Of a stretch of DNA of 64,000 bases, positions 17,672 to 27,634 are shown one piece after another; the stretch's first letter is position 1, and each line of letters starts with the position of its first letter. The DNA is taken from NCBI RefSeq assembly GCF_003352065.1, contig NZ_CP025803.1:1777574-1841573 (forward strand), given 5' to 3'. The stretch comes from Sulfitobacter sp. SK011. GTDB lineage: Bacteria > Pseudomonadota > Alphaproteobacteria > Rhodobacterales > Rhodobacteraceae. The position numbers and the translations under genes were made by a program. The notes beneath the pieces are model-generated. The model saw only the letters and a list, made by a program, of their open reading frames with translations, ran no database searches and was not told the origin of the DNA.

Positions 17672-19276
17672 TTACTCGGCAACCACACCGACGGGCGCGC
17701 TTACGCGTGCGCCGCCGCGGATGGTCATCCACATGTTCCAAATCATGATCAGCGCACCGCACAGGTACATGACCCCGCCCAAACCCCGCACGATGTACAT
17801 TGGGAATTTCGCGGCAACGGTGTCGGCAAATGAGTTGACGAGGAACCCTTGCGCATCGACCTCACGCCACATCAAACCTTCCATGATGCCGGTGACCCAC
17901 ATGGACGCCGCATAAAGAACGATGCCGATGGTGGCCAACCAGAAGTGCCAGTTGATCGCGGCCATCGAATGCATCTGCGCACGACCCCAGAGTTTCGGCG
18001 TCAGGAAATACAGCGCTGCAAAAGTGATCATCCCGTTCCAGCCCAGAACGCCGGAGTGTACGTGACCAATGGTCCAGTCAGTGTAGTGTGACAGCGAATT
18101 GACCGCGCGGATCGACATCATCGGACCCTCAAACGTCGACATGCCGTAGAACGCGAGGCTGATCACCATCATCCGAATGATCGGATCGGTGCGCAGCTTG
18201 TCCCATGCACCATTCAGCGTCATCAGACCGTTGATCATGCCGCCCCAGCTTGGCATCCAGAGGATGATCGAGAAAACCATGCCAAGGGTCGCCGCCCAAT
18301 CGGGCAGGGCCGTGTAATGCAGGTGGTGGGGACCAGCCCAGATATAAAGGAAAATAAGCGCCCAAAAGTGGATGATCGACAGCTTATAGCTGAAGATAGG
18401 CCGGCCCGCCTGCTTGGGCACGAAATAGTACATCATACCAAGGAAACCCGCCGTCAGGAAAAAGCCCACCGCGTTATGGCCATACCACCACTGTGTCATG
18501 GCATCTTGCACGCCCGAAAACAGCTGAACTGAATTGGAGCCAAAGACAGAGATCGGCAGTGAAAGATTGTTGATCAGATGCAGCATCGCCACGGTGACGA
18601 TGAAGCTTAGGAAGAACCAGTTGGCGACATAGATGTGCTTTTCGCGCCGGTTGATCAGAGTACCCATGTAGATCACCAGATAGGACACCCAGACGATGGT
18701 CAGCCAGATATCGATGTACCATTCCGGCTCGGCGTATTCTTTGGATTGAGTGGATCCCAGAAGATAACCCGTGGCGGCCAAAACGATAAACAGCTGATAG
18801 CCCCAGAACACGAACCACCGCAGGTTCCCGCCCCAGAGCCGCGTCGCACAGGTGCGCTGCACGATATAAAACGACGACATGATCAGGGCGTTGCCACCAA
18901 AGGCAAAAATCACCGCCGATGTATGAAGCGGGCGCAGACGGCCAAAGTTGGCATAGGGTTGCGCCCATTCAAAGTTGAGCGCGGGAAACGCCAGTTGAAA
19001 GGCAATGAACGTGCCGACCAGAAATCCGACAACGCCCCAGAACCCGGTTGCGATGACGCCTGCGCGCACCACATCGTCCATATAGCCGTTGGCATCAACG
19101 CCACTACGAGGGGGCTCGTCGGTGTTGCGCAACACCCAGATGAACATGCCCGCAGCGATGGCCATGATCAGCAGCGCATGCACCTGATAGGCCAAATCCC
19201 GACCCCAGTCGGCTCCGATGGCCGCAAATACCGTGATCAGCGCAAGCGCGATCAATTTGACATAATCAGACGTCAT
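17672..19276 (-). CDS. ccoN: cbb3-type cytochrome c oxidase subunit I, CcoN
   Basis: The 534-residue haem-copper subunit shows the metal ligands expected for a C-type oxidase: [14 protein letters not shown] for the low-spin haem, [16 protein letters not shown] for Cu[12 protein letters not shown], and [17 protein letters not shown] for the two haems. It reduces oxygen to water with very high affinity and pumps protons. It leads ccoNOQP. An FNR box lies about 100 bp upstream, so the operon should be induced by low oxygen. The assembly genes ccoGHIS are not adjacent here. Confidence 0.96.
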   Translation of the reverse strand: MTSDYVKLIALALITVFAAIGADWGRDLAYQVHALLIMAIAAGMFIWVLRNTDEPPRSGVDANGYMDDVVRAGVIATGFWGVVGFLVGTFIAFQLAFPALNFEWAQPYANFGRLRPLHTSAVIFAFGGNALIMSSFYIVQRTCATRLWGGNLRWFVFWGYQLFIVLAATGYLLGSTQSKEYAEPEWYIDIWLTIVWVSYLVIYMGTLINRREKHIYVANWFFLSFIVTVAMLHLINNLSLPISVFGSNSVQLFSGVQDAMTQWWYGHNAVGFFLTAGFLGMMYYFVPKQAGRPIFSYKLSIIHFWALIFLYIWAGPHHLHYTALPDWAATLGMVFSIILWMPSWGGMINGLMTLNGAWDKLRTDPIIRMMVISLAFYGMSTFEGPMMSIRAVNSLSHYTDWTIGHVHSGVLGWNGMITFAALYFLTPKLWGRAQMHSMAAINWHFWLATIGIVLYAASMWVTGIMEGLMWREVDAQGFLVNSFADTVAAKFPMYIVRGLGGVMYLCGALIMIWNMWMTIRGGARVSAPVGVVAE

Positions 19277-19378
19277 ATCTTGTCCCCTTTTTGCGCCGCA
19301 CGCCAGATGGTTGGCCCTCTGGGTTAGCGTCAGCAGTGCGTTTGGAGGCAGAAATGACAGCCTCGGACAAAAGGGTCT

Positions 19379-19392
19379 TTGATCTGTGTCAA
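19379..19392. promoter_or_regulatory. FNR/FnrL box between ccoN and the stress-protein gene
   Basis: TTGATCTGTGTCAA matches the FNR dyad TTGAT-N4-ATCAA at 9 of 10 positions. It lies 103 bp before ccoN and 91 bp before the divergent stress-protein gene, so it could serve either or both promoters; fnrL itself lies just downstream. Confidence 0.8.
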
Positions 19393-19482
19393 TAATTCAG
19401 AGCTTTGTTTTGGGGTAAGGTCAAAGAAAGAGGCGACAAATCCTGTCACGCTCATTCGAATGGCGTCCAGGGGAGGAAAACC

Positions 19483-20319
19483 ATGTCTATTCAGACGCTC
19501 ACAACGATTCTGACCCATCAAAGCAGCGCAGATGAACAGCTTGACGCAGCGATTGCATTTGCCCGCACATGCGACGCGCATCTGCAGGTTCTGACGCTAG
19601 GCATCGGTTTTGCGCAAGCCGGTGTGATGTTCGGTGCCATTGATGCGGTGCCGGCCTCGATCGGGCTTGATGATGCCCAGGACCGTGCCGATGCATTGGC
19701 AAATCATGCCACGGCCCGGTTGATGAGAGAAGACATCAGATGGGATGTGGACCCTGTCGCCTGTTTCACATCAGGCATGGCCTTTGACATCATCCGCCAC
19801 ATCCGGTTCAGCGATCTGGTTGTTCAGGTGCGCCCCTCGGGTGAAGAGGCGGGATATTCCAGCAGGGTCGCAGAAACGATCCTCTTTGATGCGGATGCAC
19901 CATTGTTGATGTTGCCCTCGGACGTGGCCGTTACTGCACCCGCAAACAGCATCATGGTGGCTTGGGATGAAAGCCCCACAGCGCTGCGCGCGACGCGGCT
20001 GGCAATGCCGTTCCTGCAACAGGCCGCAAGGGTCTATGTGGCGCTGGTCGACCCCTCAAAGGACGCGCCTGACCGGTCGGACCCCGGTGGCGCATTTGCG
20101 CAATTCCTGGCCCGCCATGACGTCAAATGCGAAGTGGCCGTCATGACCCGCACCGAGTCAACGATCGCAGAGACGCTGGGCCAACGGGCGCAGGAAATGG
20201 GCTGTGACATGATCGTGATGGGCGCATATGGACATTCTCGCCTGCGCGAGGTGCTTTTTGGCGGCACCACGAGGACCATGTTGGAAAAGGCCGGACTGCC
20301 GATCCTGTTTGCACACTAG
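19483..20319 (+). CDS. Universal stress protein (tandem UspA domains)
   Basis: Starting at ATG 19483 after GGGAGGAAAACC, the 278-residue protein begins MSIQTLTTILTHQSSADEQL and has two UspA folds. The second ends with the ATP-binding type signature MGAYGHSRLREVLFGGTTRTML (G-2x-G-9x-G-S/T). The first domain is divergent. Such a gene between ccoN and fnrL is a common arrangement in Rhodobacteraceae, and the shared FNR box suggests induction at low oxygen. Confidence 0.88.
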   Translation: MSIQTLTTILTHQSSADEQLDAAIAFARTCDAHLQVLTLGIGFAQAGVMFGAIDAVPASIGLDDAQDRADALANHATARLMREDIRWDVDPVACFTSGMAFDIIRHIRFSDLVVQVRPSGEEAGYSSRVAETILFDADAPLLMLPSDVAVTAPANSIMVAWDESPTALRATRLAMPFLQQAARVYVALVDPSKDAPDRSDPGGAFAQFLARHDVKCEVAVMTRTESTIAETLGQRAQEMGCDMIVMGAYGHSRLREVLFGGTTRTMLEKAGLPILFAH

Positions 20320-20347
20320 GCCCGAGGCCCGGATACGTGCAGATCTG

Positions 20348-21091
20348 CTAGAACTTGCCCGCGATCTCTTCGTCCCCGGTTTCTGCTTTCAACCGCGCCA
20401 TGTCAGGGATCTTGATGCTGCGTGTGCCGGTCAGTGTTATAAGACCATCCTTACGCAGGGCAGTCATCTGGCGGCTGACGGTCTCAATGGTAAGCCCCAG
20501 ATAGTTCGACATTGCCTCGCGTGACATTGGCATCTCGAATTCGAGGCCATCCGACACCTCTTTCATGTGCAGATCCGCCGTGCGCCGCGCGATAAGTGCC
20601 AGCAAAAAGGTGATTTTCTCACGCGCCGTTTTGCGGCCGAGCAGCATCATCCACTCGCGTGCGACATCCAATTCATCCAGCGTCATTTCCAGCAGGCGTT
20701 GCCCGATATGCGGGGTGACGGCCACCAGTGCCTCAAATGGCTTGCGCCGAAAACAGCACAGCGTCACCTTTTGGATGGCCGTGACATCAAAGCCAACCGT
20801 GTTGCGGCCGGGTCTGCCGATAAAGTCAGACGGCAGCATCAGACCGACCATCTGGACCCGCCCATCGGGTAATGTGCGCGACAAGGTTGCGGCACCGGTG
20901 ACCACCGAGGCCACAAAATGCATCTCGTCACCTTCAAACATAATCGGCTGTCCGGGATCATAGGTCCGGTAATATTTGATGTCTTCCAGCTTGCTCAATT
21001 CATCGGAATCACATGTTGAACACACCGCGCGGTAGCGGATGTTGCAGTCGGCACAACGGGTGAATTCTGAACTGTTCCGGGACAGGCTCAT
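20348..21091 (-). CDS. fnrL: FNR-type oxygen-sensing regulator FnrL
   Basis: The 247-residue CRP/FNR protein has N-terminal cysteines at 13, 16, 24 and 27 (TRCADCNIRYRAVCSTC) plus C112/C113, enough to ligate an oxygen-labile 4Fe-4S cluster as in R. sphaeroides FnrL. The cNMP-like fold spans residues 40-140. The recognition helix LTIETVSRQMTALRKDGLI carries the E-x-x-S-R residues that read FNR boxes. It converges on the stress-protein gene and probably activates ccoNOQP through the box at 19379. Confidence 0.93.
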   Translation of the reverse strand: MSLSRNSSEFTRCADCNIRYRAVCSTCDSDELSKLEDIKYYRTYDPGQPIMFEGDEMHFVASVVTGAATLSRTLPDGRVQMVGLMLPSDFIGRPGRNTVGFDVTAIQKVTLCCFRRKPFEALVAVTPHIGQRLLEMTLDELDVAREWMMLLGRKTAREKITFLLALIARRTADLHMKEVSDGLEFEMPMSREAMSNYLGLTIETVSRQMTALRKDGLITLTGTRSIKIPDMARLKAETGDEEIAGKF

Positions 21092-21192
21092 AGGAGGCAG
21101 CCTTTATGTTTTTTCTGTTCGCTGAACCATCATAGCAGTTCGCCCGGCAAACGAAAGCAAGTTGCACTGCGTCAGGTGCGCACAGCGGTCCT

Positions 21193-23400
21193 TTAGGGCT
21201 CATCCGGGATCGGCGCGCCCGGTCCGATCTGGCGTTCGATCGCCTGTTGCGCAGCCCCTGCAACCGCCTGCCGATCTGCGTCTGTCATTGTGTCAGACCC
21301 AGCCACCTCAACCTTGACGTTGCGTTCGGCCATCCGGATGCCGTTGGCGTCAAACGCATCACGCACCATCTGATAGGCATCACGGCGCACCAGCCATTGC
21401 TCGCCCGGTCGGGTCATGAACTTGACGCCCACCACCATGTTAAACTCTTCCATCCGCCGCACCCCCTGTGATTTCAGGGTCTCAAGAATGCTGGCACCGT
21501 ATTCTTCGTTTTCTTTCAGCTGGGTGCCAATGGTCTTGATCAGCTTTTTCACCAGCTTCAGGTCCGTATCAAATGGGACGCGGAATTCGAGCTTCATGAT
21601 CACCCAGTCGCGCGAATGGTTGGTCAGGTGGCGCAACTCCCCAAAGGGCAGCGTGTGTACAGCGCCGCGGTGATGGCGAATTTGCAGAGACCGGATCGAG
21701 ATACGTTCGACCGTGCCGCGCAGATTGTCGATCTCAACATATTCGCCAACCCGAAAGGCGTCGTCGATGAGAAAAAATATCCCCGACACCACGTCCTTGA
21801 CCAGCGATTGCGCACCAAAGCCGATGGCCACGCCAACAACCCCGGCACCGGCCAAAAGCGGTGCCACATTCACCCCAAGTGAGGTCAGGATCGACATCGC
21901 AACCATGGCCAACAACGTGATCATCAATGTCACCCGCAGCAAAGGCAACAGCGTGGCCATCCGCGCTTCCGGTCCCGGTGCCGTGCCCGGTTCGGGGGGC
22001 TGATAGGCATCAAGGCGGCGATCAATCGCGGAACTGGCCCAGACCCAGACCAGATCGGCAATCAACAGTGCAACAGCGCTGTCGATCATCAAAGCGACGG
22101 TTTTGCCCGCAAGCGTCGGGGACGCCGCACGCTCAAACACCCGCAGATCCCAGATCAATGCAATCGCAATGCCAACCCCAAACAGCGCGATGAACCGCAC
22201 CAGCCGTTGTGCGATGGGGCGGTAACTTTCGTAAGGGTGGGGCAGGGAACTTGGCTCTTCGATGAACTCGATCTGCGCATCGGCCTCTTCGGTCAGCGGC
22301 AAAACCACGGTGGGCTCTGGGGGTTGAGCGCGTTCGAATGCGCCGTCGACCCAAACTCTGAGCAACCGCAAGCTGGGGATCAACAGACCGACCAGCACCA
22401 GCGTCCACATCAGCGCAACCTGACCCAGCACCAAAGCACAAAAGGCCAGCGTGGCCAGCACCGCCAGATACAGCCGCCACATGCGCGCGGGCTTACTGAG
22501 CGGCTTGGCCCAGCGGAACGTGACAAAAATTGCGATATACGTGGCGACAAGTGCCACCGCCGCCAGCACCAGCCTGACGCCAAGCGCATGTGCTGAATCA
22601 AGCGCCACACCCGTCACACGCGGGAACGTCCCAGAAAGCGATGCCGCCAGCACAAAGAGACCCGTGAGACACAGAAGCACCCGGCTGAGGTTTCTGGCAA
22701 ACCGATTGCCAAGGGGCAGCAGCCGCAATTCCTGCACCGATGGGGCCAAAAACAGGACCAGCACGCTGTGAATGGCGCGCACTGAAAAGATGACAACCAG
22801 CAGATTAAGGACAAACCCTTCGAGGGCAGGGGGCCAGTCGAAAGCTGCAAATGCGCCGATGCTGCCAAGCGCAAAGATCGCGAGACCAGCCAGCGCAATC
22901 AACGCGCGCAAACAGGCGGCACCAATGCGGCCCCGGATGGTTTCAACAGGGTGAAGTTCAATCCGCAGCTTTAGCGCGTTGGTATATTGTCGAAAAAGCC
23001 ATTCAAGCCCGGCACCGACAAAAAGAAAGATCATCACAAAGGTCAATCCGCGCACCTGCTTGCCTGAGTTCAGCTTGGTGCGCCATTGTTCAGCAAATAG
23101 CCCAGGTGTCGTGGGCAAAACCTGCCAGGCCTGCGCAATATCGCCCATCCGGGTGCGGGTCTGGTCCAACACCCCGACCAGTTGATCGCGCAGGGTTTGC
23201 GATCGCGTGGTATCTGCAAGGTCTGCGTCGTCCGCCTGGGTCGCAATCCAGTTTTGTATGCGTTCGTCCGCCAACAGACGGGTAAATTCGTGCAGATCAT
23301 TGGCGGAGGGATCAGTGATCACCGCGTCTTGGGCCGATGCACCCACGGGAACCAGCCAGAATGTCAGGCACGCGGTCACGGCGAAGATGAGGCGCATCAT
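21193..23400 (-). CDS. MscS-family mechanosensitive channel, large form
   Basis: The 735-residue protein has a signal peptide (MMRLIFAVTACLTFWLVPVGASA), a periplasmic region to about residue 110, about nine predicted transmembrane helices, then the MscS core: the pore helix GAGVVGVAIGFGAQSLVKDV near residue 515 and the beta domain FRVGEYVEIDNLRGTVERIS. The C-terminal domain ends VKVEVAGSD. Channels of this class open under membrane tension to release solutes on osmotic downshift. It overlaps the upstream 2Fe-2S protein gene by 4 bp, so the two are translated together. Confidence 0.9.
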   Translation of the reverse strand: MMRLIFAVTACLTFWLVPVGASAQDAVITDPSANDLHEFTRLLADERIQNWIATQADDADLADTTRSQTLRDQLVGVLDQTRTRMGDIAQAWQVLPTTPGLFAEQWRTKLNSGKQVRGLTFVMIFLFVGAGLEWLFRQYTNALKLRIELHPVETIRGRIGAACLRALIALAGLAIFALGSIGAFAAFDWPPALEGFVLNLLVVIFSVRAIHSVLVLFLAPSVQELRLLPLGNRFARNLSRVLLCLTGLFVLAASLSGTFPRVTGVALDSAHALGVRLVLAAVALVATYIAIFVTFRWAKPLSKPARMWRLYLAVLATLAFCALVLGQVALMWTLVLVGLLIPSLRLLRVWVDGAFERAQPPEPTVVLPLTEEADAQIEFIEEPSSLPHPYESYRPIAQRLVRFIALFGVGIAIALIWDLRVFERAASPTLAGKTVALMIDSAVALLIADLVWVWASSAIDRRLDAYQPPEPGTAPGPEARMATLLPLLRVTLMITLLAMVAMSILTSLGVNVAPLLAGAGVVGVAIGFGAQSLVKDVVSGIFFLIDDAFRVGEYVEIDNLRGTVERISIRSLQIRHHRGAVHTLPFGELRHLTNHSRDWVIMKLEFRVPFDTDLKLVKKLIKTIGTQLKENEEYGASILETLKSQGVRRMEEFNMVVGVKFMTRPGEQWLVRRDAYQMVRDAFDANGIRMAERNVKVEVAGSDTMTDADRQAVAGAAQQAIERQIGPGAPIPDEP

Positions 23401-24521
23401 GCGGACACCTGCGATGGGGAAACCTGTGTTTCCTCCTCTTCATGAAAGCTGAAATCAGGCTCATTGATCCTCTCGACCGTCAACGCCCCTGCGCTGGTCA
23501 GGGGCAGTTGACAGGCAAGCCGCACATCGCCACCGAATTTCAGGCGGTCCAATGTGGCGCGTTCCAGTGTCGACGGGGCCAACAGGTTGGTCTCGGCTTT
23601 CAGGATGCGCACGGCGCAGGTTCCGCATCGGCCGCGACCAGAACATAAATTCGCATGGGGCTGTCCGTGCGTGCGGAACGCATCCAACAAAGTCTGGCCG
23701 GTGTCCCCCTCAAATGAGCCGACATTTTTTGTTTTCAGGTGGATTACCGCCGGCTTGGCCAACGCATACCGCATGAGGCGCGCAACAAGCACAAGCACCC
23801 CCAGGACGACAGCCCCCCACATCACCGAACTCTGGATCTGGATGATCAGGGCAAAAGGTATTTCGGGGGCAGCATACCCCGGTGCAATTTCGCTTTGCAC
23901 GACTTGGGGGCCGATCCCTGAGGCCAAAACAATCCGGCCCGCCGCAGTGAACCCCAGCAAGGCCAGAACAGGAACCGCCACCCCAAGCGGGTAGATCCAG
24001 GGTAACGCCGATGCAATCGTGGGTTTTGAACGGAGCCACATGAAAAACCCAGCCGCACCGTGGACCCAGGCAACGGACAACAACAGCACTTGGATCAGCC
24101 CGTAGCCCGGATTGCTGAGCCAAAAGATGCGCACAATAAGGTCGTAATCCACATCGACCCCCGCCCTTTGCAACATGACCACGCCAACGGCATGGATCGA
24201 CAAAAGGGGGATGACGGCCAATCCTGAAAGCGCCTGCACCAGATCCTGAACGGTGCCGCCGATACGGGGCCGTTCATAGACCGACCACAGGCCAATCGCG
24301 TAATGGAATAGCAGGGCCGTCAACAAGATCAGCCGCGTCACGTCGGTGCCCCAGATCCCCGACAGATAGGGGCGCGCTGCATCCATGGCTTCTATTGAGA
24401 TCAGGCCCAGACTGAGATTGATCAGATGCGATGTCACATATCCAAGCAGATACAAGCCAGAGATGAGACGCAGATTGCGCAAGAGGGTGCGAGACCCTGT
24501 TCGACGGGGGGCGGCAGTCAA
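23397..24521 (-). CDS. Membrane-anchored 2Fe-2S ferredoxin protein (cyclase-less)
   Basis: The 374 residues divide into a membrane half with about six helices carrying conserved histidines (YVTSHLINL, LLFHYAIGLWSVYE, SIHAVGVV, WVHGAAGFFMW), like the b-haem succinate-dehydrogenase-type anchor, and a C-terminal plant-type ferredoxin domain with CSGRGRCGTC and a distal Cys in RLACQLP. The same anchor-plus-ferredoxin module occurs in alphaproteobacterial adenylate cyclases, where a cyclase domain follows; here the protein ends without one. The redox partner is unknown. The 4-bp overlap with the MscS gene suggests a redox input to, or shared regulation with, that channel. Confidence 0.82.
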   Translation of the reverse strand: MTAAPRRTGSRTLLRNLRLISGLYLLGYVTSHLINLSLGLISIEAMDAARPYLSGIWGTDVTRLILLTALLFHYAIGLWSVYERPRIGGTVQDLVQALSGLAVIPLLSIHAVGVVMLQRAGVDVDYDLIVRIFWLSNPGYGLIQVLLLSVAWVHGAAGFFMWLRSKPTIASALPWIYPLGVAVPVLALLGFTAAGRIVLASGIGPQVVQSEIAPGYAAPEIPFALIIQIQSSVMWGAVVLGVLVLVARLMRYALAKPAVIHLKTKNVGSFEGDTGQTLLDAFRTHGQPHANLCSGRGRCGTCAVRILKAETNLLAPSTLERATLDRLKFGGDVRLACQLPLTSAGALTVERINEPDFSFHEEEETQVSPSQVSA

Positions 24522-24745
24522 ATGAACAATCCGATGCAGTTAAATAATGATCGGAATACTAGGGCCGGGAAGGGGTCAGGTGCAAGCGCGAGGTGCCACC
24601 CGATGCCTGCGCGCCATTTTGTCGGGGCCCGGTCATCCACAGAGCAAAGGAATGTCTCAAAGACATTTCTAGTTGCAATAACACGGCGGATGGCTTTTTA
24701 TTGGCTCACCAATCAATAAAAATCCTTTTGGGAGTTACCAACGCC

Positions 24746-25669
24746 ATGAAACGCTTGCTTGCAACATCTGCACTTGCCCTGACTGTTGCCACATCTGTGG
24801 CCGCTGCAGGCTGTGAAAAAGTCACCTTTTCTGATGTGGGCTGGACCGACATCACCGCAACAACTGCGGCTGCCTCTGTCGTGCTGGATGCGCTGGGATA
24901 TGAGACCGAGGTCAAGATCCTGTCGGTGCCTGTGACCTATACATCCATGGCAGCAGGCGACATTGACGTTTTCCTGGGCAACTGGATGCCAACAATGGAA
25001 GCTGACATCGCCCCTTACCGCGAAGCAGGCACCGTTGATACGGTCCGTGCTAACCTTGAAGGTGCAAAATATACGCTGACCGTCAACAAAGCTGCTGCCG
25101 ACATGGGCATCAAAACCTTTGCTGACATCGCCGCACAATCCGAAGCGCTGGAAGGCAAGATCTACGGCATTGAGCCCGGCAATGACGGCAACCGTCTGAT
25201 CCAGTCGATGATCGACGCGAACGCCTTTGATCTCAAGGACTTCGAAGTGGTCGAAAGTTCTGAACAAGGCATGTTGGCGCAGGTTGCCCGCGCTGATCGC
25301 AAGGGCGATCCGGTGGTGTTTCTGGGCTGGGAACCCCACCCAATGAATGCCAACTTTGAACTGACCTATCTCGAAGGCGGCGATGATTTCTTTGGCCCGG
25401 ACCTTGGCGGTGCCACAGTTTATACCAACACCCGCGCCGGATACGCGGCTGAATGCCCGAATGTGGGCGCGCTGTTGAACAACATGGAATTCACCCTTGC
25501 CATGGAAAACGAAATCATGGGCGCGATTCTGGACGATGGCAAAAAGCCAAACGAGGCCGCAGCGGAATGGATCAAGGCCAATGCCGGAGTTCTTGATGGC
25601 TGGCTTGCCGGTGTGACGCACCTCGACGGCAGCGACGGTTTGGAAGCTGCAAAGGCGGCGCTGGAGTAA
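24746..25669 (+). CDS. choX: Choline/betaine ABC transporter substrate-binding protein
   Basis: From the ATG at 24746 the 307-residue protein has a signal peptide (MKRLLATSALALTVATSVAA), then CEKVTFSDVGWTDITATTAA, and GDIDVFLGNWMPTME, features of OpuAC/ChoX binding proteins with Trp residues for the quaternary ammonium cage. The permease and ATPase genes follow, fitting choXWV. Choline is the best guess; glycine betaine or carnitine remain possible. A strong hairpin terminator directly after the gene would let ChoX be made in excess. Confidence 0.88.
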   Translation: MKRLLATSALALTVATSVAAAGCEKVTFSDVGWTDITATTAAASVVLDALGYETEVKILSVPVTYTSMAAGDIDVFLGNWMPTMEADIAPYREAGTVDTVRANLEGAKYTLTVNKAAADMGIKTFADIAAQSEALEGKIYGIEPGNDGNRLIQSMIDANAFDLKDFEVVESSEQGMLAQVARADRKGDPVVFLGWEPHPMNANFELTYLEGGDDFFGPDLGGATVYTNTRAGYAAECPNVGALLNNMEFTLAMENEIMGAILDDGKKPNEAAAEWIKANAGVLDGWLAGVTHLDGSDGLEAAKAALE

Positions 25670-25688
25670 ATCCACCACATGACTGACA

Positions 25689-25719
25689 AAGCCCGCCCGC
25701 CGTACTGGGCGGGCTTTTT
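25689..25719 (+). terminator. Terminator/attenuator between choX and choW
   Basis: AAGCCCGCCC (25689-25698) pairs perfectly with GGGCGGGCTT (25707-25716) over an 8-nt loop and is followed by TTT. It lies 19 bp after the choX stop and 37 bp before choW, so partial read-through is expected to feed choWV. Confidence 0.85.
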
Positions 25720-25756
25720 CACATTCGATTGCCTAGACCATCTTTGAGGGACACAC

Positions 25757-26590
25757 ATGAATTGGCTCACCGATAATAAAATACCGATCGCGGACGTGGC
25801 CGAAGATGCTCTCGACTGGCTGCAGATCAATGGCGAATGGTTCTTTGATGGCATGGCCACGGCGATGGAATGGCTGATTGAGGCAATCCTCTGGGTGCTG
25901 CAAACGCCCCATCCGCTCATCATCATCGCAGCCTTTGCAGGTCTGACATGGGTGATCCAGCGCAACTGGAAAACGGTTGTGTTTGTGGTGCTGGGGTTCC
26001 TTTTCATTCTCAATCAGGACTATTGGGAGGAAACCACAGAAAGCCTGACGCTGGTGCTTTCGGCATGTGTGGTTTGTATGGGGGTCGGTGTCCCCATTGG
26101 CATTGCGGCGGCGCACCGCCCGCGTCTTTACCGGTTCATGCGTCCGGTGCTTGATCTGATGCAGACATTGCCAACATTCGTCTATCTTATCCCGGCGATT
26201 GTGTTTTTTGGCATCGGTATGGTGCCCGGCCTGATCGCCACGGTGATCTTTGTGCTGCCCGCACCGATCCGCCTGACCCAGCTTGGGATTTCATCAACAC
26301 CTAAATCCCTGCTTGAGGCAGCCGAGGCATTCGGGGCGAAACCGAGCCAGACATTATGGAAAATCGAACTGCCTTATGCGCTGCCTCAGATCATGACAGG
26401 CCTGAACCAGACCATCATGTTGTCATTGTCGATGGTGGTGATCGCGGCCCTTGTCGGGGCGGACGGGCTGGGCGTGCCGGTGGTGCGGGCGCTCAATCAG
26501 GTGAACACCGGGTTGGGGTTTGAATCCGGGCTCATCATTGTGGTGGTTGCAATCATGTTGGACCGTATGTTGCGGGTGGGTGACAAATGA
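25757..26590 (+). CDS. choW: Choline/betaine ABC transporter permease
   Basis: The 277-residue inner-membrane protein has an amphipathic N-terminus (WLTDNKIPIADVAEDALDWL), about six helices, and the EAA loop EAAEAFGAKPSQTLWKIELP that contacts the ATPase. The pattern and size match ChoW/ProW permeases. It overlaps choV by 4 bp. Confidence 0.9.
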   Translation: MNWLTDNKIPIADVAEDALDWLQINGEWFFDGMATAMEWLIEAILWVLQTPHPLIIIAAFAGLTWVIQRNWKTVVFVVLGFLFILNQDYWEETTESLTLVLSACVVCMGVGVPIGIAAAHRPRLYRFMRPVLDLMQTLPTFVYLIPAIVFFGIGMVPGLIATVIFVLPAPIRLTQLGISSTPKSLLEAAEAFGAKPSQTLWKIELPYALPQIMTGLNQTIMLSLSMVVIAALVGADGLGVPVVRALNQVNTGLGFESGLIIVVVAIMLDRMLRVGDK

Positions 26591-27609
26591 CGACAGCTGT
26601 AGAATTCGACAACGTCTCAATCGTTTTTGGCGACAAGCCGGACAAGGCATTGCCGCTGATGGACGAGGGCCAAAGCCGGTCTGAGGTCGAGGCGGCAACA
26701 GGTCAGGTTCTGGGCGTTCACAACTGTAGCCTGAGCGTTGCAGAGGGTGAGATCCTTGTCCTGATGGGCCTGTCCGGGTCTGGAAAATCGACATTGCTGC
26801 GCGCGGTCAATGGGTTGAACCCGGTGGTGCGTGGCCATGTGACCGTGCACGACGGTTCGTGGTCGGCCAATGTCCAAAGTTGTTCGGCCAGTGACCTGCG
26901 TCAGGTCCGCCGTGAATGTGTGTCGATGGTGTTTCAGCAATTTGGCCTGCTGCCGTGGCGCACCGTGCGCGACAACGTGGCATTGGCGCTGGAACTGTCT
27001 GACGTGCCGAAAAAGGATCGCTATGAGCGCGCGGACAAACAGCTCGCACTTGTCGGTCTGGCCGATTGGGCGGACCGCAAGGTCGGCGAATTGTCAGGCG
27101 GCATGCAGCAACGCGTGGGTCTGGCCCGTGCCTTTGTGACCGAAGCCCCGATTTTGCTGATGGATGAACCCTTTAGCGCGCTTGACCCCTTGATCCGGAC
27201 ACGATTGCAGGACGAACTGCTTGACCTGCAACGCGACCTCAAACGCACGATCATCTTTGTCAGCCACGATTTGGACGAAGCGTTCAAGCTGGGCGGGCGC
27301 ATTGCCATCATGGAAGGCGGGCGGATCGTACAGATCGGCACCCCGCGCGAGATCTTTTCAAACCCCGCGTCCGACTATGTCGCCGATTTCGTCGCCAACA
27401 TGAACCCGCTCGGCGTGCTGACGGCGCGCGATGTGATGGGAAAGGCATCCGGGGCCGCATCGCCATCTGTGAATGCCGAAACCCCCGTTGCCGAATTGAT
27501 CGCGCAGCTTGAGGGGACCAATGCGCGCCTTGATGTGACAGAGGATGGCAAACGCATTGGCACCGTCACAGCGCCAAGCATCATTGATAGGCTCAGAAGC
27601 GACGCCTGA
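26587..27609 (+). CDS. choV: Choline/betaine ABC transporter ATP-binding protein
   Basis: The 340-residue ATPase has Walker A GLSGSGKST, Q-loop FQQFGLLPWRTV, signature LSGGMQQRVGLARA, Walker B ILLMDEPFSALDP and switch histidine FVSHDLDEA, as in ProV/ChoV. A C-terminal tail after residue 265 (NAETPVAELIAQLEGTNARL, GKRIGTVTAPSIIDRL) resembles a single degenerate CBS-type unit that may sense ionic strength. It ends the choXWV unit and converges on the thioesterase gene. Confidence 0.9.
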   Translation: MTTAVEFDNVSIVFGDKPDKALPLMDEGQSRSEVEAATGQVLGVHNCSLSVAEGEILVLMGLSGSGKSTLLRAVNGLNPVVRGHVTVHDGSWSANVQSCSASDLRQVRRECVSMVFQQFGLLPWRTVRDNVALALELSDVPKKDRYERADKQLALVGLADWADRKVGELSGGMQQRVGLARAFVTEAPILLMDEPFSALDPLIRTRLQDELLDLQRDLKRTIIFVSHDLDEAFKLGGRIAIMEGGRIVQIGTPREIFSNPASDYVADFVANMNPLGVLTARDVMGKASGAASPSVNAETPVAELIAQLEGTNARLDVTEDGKRIGTVTAPSIIDRLRSDA

Positions 27610-27634
27610 AGGCGACGTTTCTTAAACACATGTT

